NCBI GenBank assembly: GCA_040221095.1
Contig: JAVJVP010000017.1
Location: forward strand, 186,001 to 250,000
Direction: 5' to 3'
Length of the DNA: 64,000 nucleotides
DNA from: UBA1479 sp040221095
GTDB taxonomy: Bacteria > Pseudomonadota > Alphaproteobacteria > Rhodospirillales > Casp-alpha2
Both the position numbers and the translations under genes were made by a program. The notes under the pieces were generated by a model that saw only the letters and a list, made by a program, of their open reading frames with translations, had not been told where the DNA came from and searched no databases. Shown piece by piece: positions 59,248 to 64,000 of the stretch (positions are counted from its first letter, which is position 1; every line of letters begins with the position of its first letter).

Positions 59248-59730
59248 ATGCCCACACATGCGGAAATCCGCCGGCTGCCCTATCGGGCGGATCAGATGTT
59301 CGATTTGGTCGCCGACGTCGGGCGCTATCCGGAATTCCTGCCCTGGTGCCAGGCGACGCGCATCCGCGAACGCTCCGACACCCTGCTGGTCGCCGACATG
59401 GTGATCGGATTCAAGATTTTCCGCGAACGCTTCACGTCCCGTGTGACGCTTGACTGGGAAGCCAGGCGGATCGACGTCGCCTATTCGGACGGACCGTTCA
59501 AGTATCTGAAAAATCATTGGATATTCGCGCCGGCCGAAAACGGGCAGGGCTGCGACATCGACTTCTACGTGGATTTCGAATTCCGCTCCAAACTGCTGCA
59601 ATCGGCGATCTCGGTGGTGTTCAACGAGGCCGTCACCAAGATGGTCAACGCCTTCGAAAGCCGCGCCGACGATCTGTACGGGGGTGCCCCGACACCGTCG
59701 GGCGCGGGCAGGGCGGCCTGCGGCGGCTAG
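59248..59730 (+). CDS. RatA/Coq10-type START-domain protein
   Basis: This 160-residue protein has the polyketide cyclase/START fold of the RatA/Coq10 group. Typical segments are LPYRADQMFDLVADVGRYPEFLPWC and a closing FNEAVTKMVNAFESRADDLYG. Coq10 proteins bind ubiquinone and help deliver it to the respiratory chain; RatA was named a toxin in E. coli, but the Coq10 role suits this setting. The ATG at 59248 lies 5 bp after lipA with AGGGG upstream. The stop overlaps the converging unknown gene by 4 nt. Confidence 0.88.
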   Translation: MPTHAEIRRLPYRADQMFDLVADVGRYPEFLPWCQATRIRERSDTLLVADMVIGFKIFRERFTSRVTLDWEARRIDVAYSDGPFKYLKNHWIFAPAENGQGCDIDFYVDFEFRSKLLQSAISVVFNEAVTKMVNAFESRADDLYGGAPTPSGAGRAACGG

Positions 59731-60287
59731 CGTTCCGTCTCGCGCAGGTCGCGCTGGGCCCGTCTCATCCAGGACTGCCATCCATGGTGCAGGGTCTCGC
59801 TGCAGTTAGGCTTCGGGGCCGCCCGGCGGTCTTCGACGAACCGCACGGTCGCCTCCGCGACCACCTTGGCGCCGAGCGCCTGATCGAAGCGGTCCCGCAC
59901 GAACAGGTTGGTGCCGGCCTCGTCCAGATTGTTGAAGGTCGGTTGGGACCACAGCCTCGGCCCCAGATCGCGCAGGATCGTCGCCGTCAGCCGGGGCATG
60001 AGCCTGCACACCAGCAGACGGTCGGGCTTCGTGCGCACAAGAATTTCCACGGAAACGTAAATCAGGTCGTCCTGCTCCAACCCCCTCAGGCTGTATCCCC
60101 GGGGGTCCAACGGCACTGGTTCCATCACGATGGTGCTGGGTTCAAGCGGCGGTGGCGCGGCCGATTGCTGCCCGTCCGGCCCCAGGGCCAGGGGACCGGT
60201 GTTGGTCAGAAACCCGGCGACCGCGACCGCCGTCAACGACGTACCGGTGGCGCTGACGGCAATGAAAAGACTTTTCCCAAAGCTCAA
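59727..60287 (-). CDS. Hypothetical protein with N-terminal membrane anchor
   Basis: This 186-residue protein belongs to no family I recognise. The N-terminus (about 5-28) is a hydrophobic segment that could be a membrane anchor or signal peptide. A Pro-rich stretch (40-60) follows, then a soluble domain with YVSVEILVRTKPDRLLVCRLMPRLTATILRDLG, slightly recalling FliL-type periplasmic domains, and a basic C-terminus. Start is TTG at 60287 with GGGAG 6 nt upstream. It converges with ratA and overlaps its stop by 4 nt. No flagellar genes are nearby, so a FliL link is speculative. Confidence 0.6.
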   Translation of the reverse strand: MSFGKSLFIAVSATGTSLTAVAVAGFLTNTGPLALGPDGQQSAAPPPLEPSTIVMEPVPLDPRGYSLRGLEQDDLIYVSVEILVRTKPDRLLVCRLMPRLTATILRDLGPRLWSQPTFNNLDEAGTNLFVRDRFDQALGAKVVAEATVRFVEDRRAAPKPNCSETLHHGWQSWMRRAQRDLRETER

Positions 60288-60451
60288 CGGCGACTCCCAT
60301 GCGTTGCGGGGTCGCCAACCAGAAGTTCGGGGTGCTGGTTGGAAGGTTTTCAGGCCGGCGCGATGCCGTCCCTCAACTCATATAAGATCTATGCCGCTGT
60401 CGTGCAACTGACAAAAATGCACGTATTTTCAATGCAATATGTGTGAATCTG

Positions 60452-60940
60452 TCAATCGGCCAGGGTCAGCAGCAAAGCCAATGCCCGCTTCACCGTGGCC
60501 CGGCGTACCGCCGCCCTGTCACCGTCGAACACATGGCGTTCATGGAGGATATCCCGGCCATGGCGCGCCGCGCCGAAATGCACCAGGCCCACAGGCTTGT
60601 CCTTGCTGCCGCCGGTCGGCCCGGCGATGCCGGTGACCGCGACGGCGCAATCGACGGGGGCATGGGTCAGCACGCCCCGGGCCATGGCGCGGGCCGTTTC
60701 CTCGGACACCGCCCCATGGTCGCGGAGAATTCCGCCGCCGACGCCCAAAAGGTCCATCTTGGCGTCGTTGGAATAGGTCACGAAGCCGCGGTCGACCACC
60801 GCCGAGGACCCGGAGACGCCGGTCAGGGCGCCCGCGATCAGGCCGCCGGTGCAGCTTTCGGCGGTGCCCAGGGTCAGGCCCTGTGCCGTGTAGGCGTCAA
60901 TCACCCGTTGGGCAAGATTGTCGATTTCGGCGTCGGTCAT
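60452..60940 (-). CDS. pncC: CinA-like nicotinamide-nucleotide amidohydrolase (PncC)
   Basis: This 162-residue protein corresponds to the C-terminal domain of CinA only. It removes ammonia from nicotinamide mononucleotide to recycle NAD. Motifs are TAESCTGGLIAGALTGVSGSS with the catalytic serine and YSNDAKMDLLGV, with ARGVLTHAPVDCAVAVTGIAGPTGG before the C-terminal helix. The N-terminal MoCF domain of full CinA is absent, which is normal for PncC. It starts 4 bp after the pgpA stop on the same strand. Confidence 0.93.
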   Translation of the reverse strand: MTDAEIDNLAQRVIDAYTAQGLTLGTAESCTGGLIAGALTGVSGSSAVVDRGFVTYSNDAKMDLLGVGGGILRDHGAVSEETARAMARGVLTHAPVDCAVAVTGIAGPTGGSKDKPVGLVHFGAARHGRDILHERHVFDGDRAAVRRATVKRALALLLTLAD

Positions 60941-60944
60941 GGTC

Positions 60945-61454
60945 TCAGGCTCCTCCCGTCATTGCGTAACCTATTCCATAAACCACGGCCGCCGCATAGA
61001 CGCCGGCGATCAGGTCGTCGAGCATCACGCCGAGTGCGCCCGGCACGTCGCGGTCGGCCCAGCTGACGGGCCAGGGCTTCCAGATGTCGAACAGGCGGAA
61101 GGCGAGGAAGCCGGCGATGAACAGCACGGGGTCGAGGCCCGCCGGCAGCAGGGCGATCCACTGTCCCACGACCTCATCAATGACCACGAAGGACGGATCC
61201 TTGACGGCGGAGCGTTTGAGCACCGCCGCCGTGGCGAGAATGCCGAGCACCGCCGCCGCGACGGCCGCGGCGGCCAGCCAGCCCCACCCCCAATAGGACA
61301 GGATGATCCAGGCGACGGGCAGGGCGCCCAGGGAACCCACCGTCCCTGGCGCCTTGGGCGCCAGCCCGCAGCCGAACCATGTGGCGGCGATCATCGCCGG
61401 GCTGAAGGCCGACGGACGATCCTGTTCAGGGCCGGGGGCGGGGACTTCGGTCAC
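60945..61454 (-). CDS. pgpA: Phosphatidylglycerophosphatase A
   Basis: This 169-residue membrane enzyme dephosphorylates phosphatidylglycerophosphate to phosphatidylglycerol. It has the family segments WFGCGLAPKAPGTVGSLGALP, VIDEVVGQWIALL and FRLFDIWKPWPVSWADR, with several hydrophobic helices and the closing GVMLDDLIAGVYAA. Start is GTG at 61454 with AAGGAG about 7 nt upstream. pgpA and pncC are adjacent in many alphaproteobacteria. Confidence 0.94.
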   Translation of the reverse strand: MTEVPAPGPEQDRPSAFSPAMIAATWFGCGLAPKAPGTVGSLGALPVAWIILSYWGWGWLAAAAVAAAVLGILATAAVLKRSAVKDPSFVVIDEVVGQWIALLPAGLDPVLFIAGFLAFRLFDIWKPWPVSWADRDVPGALGVMLDDLIAGVYAAAVVYGIGYAMTGGA

Positions 61455-61753
61455 TGGAATGCTCCTTTGCGCGGGTTCCGGGCGGGGGGCCGGAAAGGGT
61501 TGAAAACAGACCCAAAAAGACGGAAATCCGCCGCTTTTTCATGATATCCGAAGGGGGTAGGAAATGGATACTTGAACGCCTTAGACCTTCCCTATACCTT
61601 CGACGCTGGTAGAGCGTTTCCGGCGCCAAAGGGGGGCTGGGGGCGGCCCAAAAACAACAAGACTGTCTACCCGGCCCAGGCGTGAAAGCCAAGTGCCGGG
61701 CGGTACCGAACTGGGACCGAATTGGCCACCTACGAGGGAAGGAAGACGGGGGA
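61455..61753. other. 299-bp divergent intergenic region between pgpA and the M23 peptidase gene
   Basis: No gene was recognised. The region probably carries the two divergent promoters. On the plus strand TTGAAC and TATACC near 61572-61600 could form a promoter, but the spacer is only 15 nt. No clear operator or terminator was seen. Confidence 0.3.
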
Positions 61754-63079
61754 ATGATCAGACGGGGAGCCTTCGAAACAAGTACCGCGAAGCGCCTGAA
61801 GGTGCTTATCGACCGCCTGTTCCCGGAACGCCAGCTTGTCATGCGCACCGAAGGACGGGTCTCCTATTTCAAGGTTTCCCAGCCTGTGCAGGTGGTGATG
61901 TCCGGTGTTCTCGCCGTGGCGCTGTCGTGGAGCACCTTCACTTCCGTCAGCTTCCTGATGCACGATCAGGTCCTGCAGGCCAAGGACGACGAGATCGCCG
62001 GCGCGCGTCTGGCCTACCGCTCGCTGCTCAACGAAGTCGCCGAATACCAGCGCAAATTCGCCTCCATCACCAAGGACCTCGAGGAAAACCATTCCCTCAT
62101 GCTGGGCCTGGTGGAAAAGAACGCCGCCCTGCAGCGCAATTTGAGTTCGGTGTCCCGCCGTCTGGAAATCACCGCCGCCGAACGCCAGCAGGTCATCAGC
62201 GCCCGCGAGCGTCTGAAGGAACAACTGGCCACGCTCGAGAACGAGATGACGTCCATGTCCGGCCGCAATTTCGCGCTGAAGGACAATCTGAATGCGGTCG
62301 AAAGCGACCTGCATCTGATCATGACCGAGCGCAATAAGGCGCAGACCGATTCATCGCGCATGCGCAACCGGGTCGAGGAACTGACCTCGCGCCTGAAGGA
62401 ACTTCAGGAAACGGAAGGCGAGGTCGTCCAGCGCATGAACGAGCGCGCCAGTGACCAGATCGCCGGCCTGGAGAAGGTCATCGAGCTGGCCGGCCTGGAA
62501 CCGGACCGGCTGCTCGGGGTGACCGAGAACGACACCTCGGGTGTCGGCGGCCCGTTCATCCCGGTCGAACCCGACGGCCTGCCGGCCAGCGACCTGAAGC
62601 TGGAACTGGCCAACCTGGACCGCAACCTGAACCGGCTTGAGAATTTACAGGAATCCCTGACCCGGGTGCCGCTGGCGGCGCCCATGGCGTCCTATTACAT
62701 CACGTCCAGCTACGGCAAGCGCAAGGATCCCATGACCAACCGCTGGTCGGCCCATTACGGCGTCGACCTGGGCGGTCCCGTGAAATCCCCGGTGTTTTCG
62801 ACGGCGGGCGGCAAGGTGACCTACGCCGGCTGGAAAGGGCGCTACGGCCGCCTGATCGAAATCGACCATGGGCTCGGCCTGAAGACGCGTTTCGCGCACC
62901 TCAGCAAAATTCTTGTTAAGGTTGGCCAAGAAGTGAAGTTTCATGAGAAGATTGGCCTTCTGGGTAGCACGGGCCGAAGCACGGGGCCGCACCTCCATTA
63001 TGAGGTGGTGTTCAACAACAAGCCGTTGAACCCGCTTAAGTTCATCAGGGCAGGAAAGTATGTTTTCAAAGACAAGTAA
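61754..63079 (+). CDS. M23-family metallopeptidase with coiled-coil stalk
   Basis: This 441-residue protein has a membrane helix (about 45-65, VQVVMSGVLAVALSWSTFTSVSFL), a long coiled coil (about 75-235, rich in Glu, Arg and Leu) and a C-terminal LytM/M23 domain (about 320-435). The zinc motif is complete: H-x-G-V-D in SAHYGVDLGG and HLHYEV at the end, so endopeptidase activity is likely, unlike degenerate EnvC/NlpD activators. It acts in the periplasm on peptidoglycan. Its 3' end overlaps the bactofilin gene by 20 nt, a pairing known for cell-shape systems. The ATG at 61754 follows GGGGG. Confidence 0.93.
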   Translation: MIRRGAFETSTAKRLKVLIDRLFPERQLVMRTEGRVSYFKVSQPVQVVMSGVLAVALSWSTFTSVSFLMHDQVLQAKDDEIAGARLAYRSLLNEVAEYQRKFASITKDLEENHSLMLGLVEKNAALQRNLSSVSRRLEITAAERQQVISARERLKEQLATLENEMTSMSGRNFALKDNLNAVESDLHLIMTERNKAQTDSSRMRNRVEELTSRLKELQETEGEVVQRMNERASDQIAGLEKVIELAGLEPDRLLGVTENDTSGVGGPFIPVEPDGLPASDLKLELANLDRNLNRLENLQESLTRVPLAAPMASYYITSSYGKRKDPMTNRWSAHYGVDLGGPVKSPVFSTAGGKVTYAGWKGRYGRLIEIDHGLGLKTRFAHLSKILVKVGQEVKFHEKIGLLGSTGRSTGPHLHYEVVFNNKPLNPLKFIRAGKYVFKDK

Positions 63080-63509
63080 GGGTACGAGCAGCCAAAGCGG
63101 CCAACAGCCCGCGGTGAAATCCGCCGGCCCGTCGATCATTTCGGCGGACCTTCGGGTCATCGGGGACCTGAGCTCGGACGGTGAAATCCAAATCGACGGC
63201 ACCATCGACGGCGACATCCGCACGAAAAGCCTGCTTGTTGGCGAAACCGCCAACATCAAGGGCGAAATCGTCGCCGACCGGGTGCAGGTCCACGGCACCA
63301 TCAATGGCCAGATCAAGGCCCGGTCCGTGACCCTGGCGCGCTCCGCGCGCGTCATCGGCGACATTCTTCATGAAGATCTGGCGATCGAAAACGGGGCCTT
63401 CCTGGAAGGCCACTGCAAGCGCCTGGTCGAAAAGAAGGACGTCGAGGCCGTCAAGCAGACCATCGCGTCCGCCTCATCCCCGAAGACGGCGCCCGCCGCC
63501 GCCGAATAG
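63060..63509 (+). CDS. Bactofilin
   Basis: This 149-residue polymer-forming cytoskeletal protein has the right-handed beta-helix core (about 25-115), built of repeats such as GEIQIDGTIDGDIRT and HGTINGQIKARSVTL, and short disordered ends. Bactofilins form filaments without nucleotide and recruit cell-wall enzymes. Partnership with the adjacent M23 peptidase, as in Caulobacter and Helicobacter, is likely. The start lies 20 nt inside the peptidase gene. A 36-bp gap separates its stop from the converging dehydratase gene. Confidence 0.94.
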   Translation: MFSKTSKGTSSQSGQQPAVKSAGPSIISADLRVIGDLSSDGEIQIDGTIDGDIRTKSLLVGETANIKGEIVADRVQVHGTINGQIKARSVTLARSARVIGDILHEDLAIENGAFLEGHCKRLVEKKDVEAVKQTIASASSPKTAPAAAE

Positions 63510-63545
63510 ACGCATCAGGCCCGGCAAGACGCCGCTTTCCGGTTT

Positions 63546-64000
63546 TCAGAACGGCAGGGGCCGTTTAAGCGCCTCTGCGTAGACGTCCGCGTCCGCATTG
63601 CCGCCGGAACAGACGACCAGCACGTTCTTGCCCTTGCAGTCGACCTTGCCAGTGATCGCGGCGGCCAGCGCCACGGCGCCCCCCGGTTCCACCACCAGCT
63701 TCAGATACTTGAAGGCGACCGCCATCGCGGTCATGGCTTCGTCGTCGGTGACGCAGAGCCCACCGGTCAGGCGTTCGGCATTGACCGTGAAGGTCAGCTC
63801 GCCCGGCTCCGGAGCCAGCAGCGCGTCGCAGATCGATCGCGCGGCCGGATCGTTGGCAAGGCGCGCCTTCGCCGTCAGGGACCGCGCCGTATCGTCGAAA
63901 CCCGCCGGCTCGGCCGAATAGATCTCCGTTTCCGGCGACAGGGCGCGCACCGAGGTCGAACAGCCGGCGATCAACCCGCCGCCGCCACAGGGGCTGATGA
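63546..64000 (-). CDS. Threonine/serine dehydratase, C-terminal end (partial)
   Basis: The frame is open to the right window edge, giving the last 151 residues of a fold-type II PLP enzyme. Visible are the glycine-rich phosphate-binding loop at the edge (before LIAGCSTSVRAL), VEPGGAVALAAAI and a closing VVCSGGNADADVYAEAL. This suits the catabolic threonine or serine/threonine dehydratase group, which makes 2-oxobutanoate or pyruvate. There is no regulatory ACT domain in this end, so it is not the biosynthetic IlvA type. The PLP lysine is outside the window. Confidence 0.85.
   Translation of the reverse strand, partial: ISPCGGGGLIAGCSTSVRALSPETEIYSAEPAGFDDTARSLTAKARLANDPAARSICDALLAPEPGELTFTVNAERLTGGLCVTDDEAMTAMAVAFKYLKLVVEPGGAVALAAAITGKVDCKGKNVLVVCSGGNADADVYAEALKRPLPF

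Noticed and set aside
61426..61848. 140-codon minus-strand frame upstream of pgpA
   Set aside because: Composition is Arg/Pro/Ser-rich, it overlaps two real genes and promoter DNA, and it has no family match.
1..64000. CRISPR array, tRNA genes, insertion sequences, prophage
   Set aside because: No regularly spaced repeats, no TTCGA-type tRNA arms in the gaps read, and no transposase or integrase motifs in any supported reading frame.

Overview
The window is a GC-rich, gene-dense chromosomal segment of an alphaproteobacterium. The likely placement is Rhodospirillales or a near relative. The evidence is the gene order (birA-coaX-rnj-mce-DUF1467-proS-lolCD, dnaE, rpsB-tsf-pyrH-frr-uppS-cdsA-dxr-rseP-bamA-skp-lpxD-fabZ-lpxA-lpxI-lpxB, pyrG-kdsA-eno-ftsB-pdhABC-lpd-lipA), LpxI instead of LpxH, a short prolyl-tRNA synthetase without the editing insert, a lipoyl domain fused to the pyruvate dehydrogenase E1-beta subunit, and a GTTC-N7-GTTC LexA box. 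No tRNA, rRNA, CRISPR array, insertion sequence or phage gene was recognised.

Layout. 1-7230 (+): cofactor, RNA and lipoprotein functions (BirA end, CoaX, RNase J, methylmalonyl-CoA epimerase, ProRS, LolC/LolD). 7231-12845: an accessory block between two core regions. It holds a secreted cytochrome c/beta-propeller protein, a RidA-like protein and, on the minus strand, a cobalt-type nitrile hydratase operon followed by DoxX and a carboxymuconolactone decarboxylase-like gene/ECF41 sigma pair. 12846-30977 (+): DNA polymerase III alpha, then one long run for translation (S2, EF-Ts, UMP kinase, RRF) that passes into undecaprenyl, phospholipid, isoprenoid, outer-membrane assembly and lipid A synthesis. 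31032-46333 is mostly minus strand: gltA, gltX, lexA, moeA, moaC, trpCDG, trpE and ppiD, with comEC and a yibQ-like gene on the plus strand. 46518-59730 (+): tpiA, secG, pyrG, kdsA, eno, ftsB, two ABM-like genes, the pyruvate dehydrogenase operon, lipA and ratA. 59727-64000: a small unknown gene, pncC/cinA and pgpA on the minus strand, then an M23 peptidase-bactofilin pair and the end of a threonine/serine dehydratase.

The accessory block is the most interesting part. Upstream of the carboxymuconolactone decarboxylase-like gene lies an exact TGTCACA-N16-CGTC element, the published ECF41 promoter. The next gene encodes an ECF41-type sigma factor with WLPEP, DGGGK and NPDKL motifs, so the pair probably drives its own expression. 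The nitrile hydratase genes (alpha, beta, activator) have no amidase or cobalt permease beside them. The ridA-like gene lacks the usual catalytic arginine and has a perfect 16-bp palindrome running into its ribosome binding site. Other points worth a look are tandem ABM-like paralogues between ftsB and pdhA, an intergenic minus-strand terminator with no gene in front of it (3458-3480), a complete LexA-controlled lexA promoter, and an S2 operon leader hairpin.

All calls come from reading the sequence. No database search, fold prediction or promoter scan was run.
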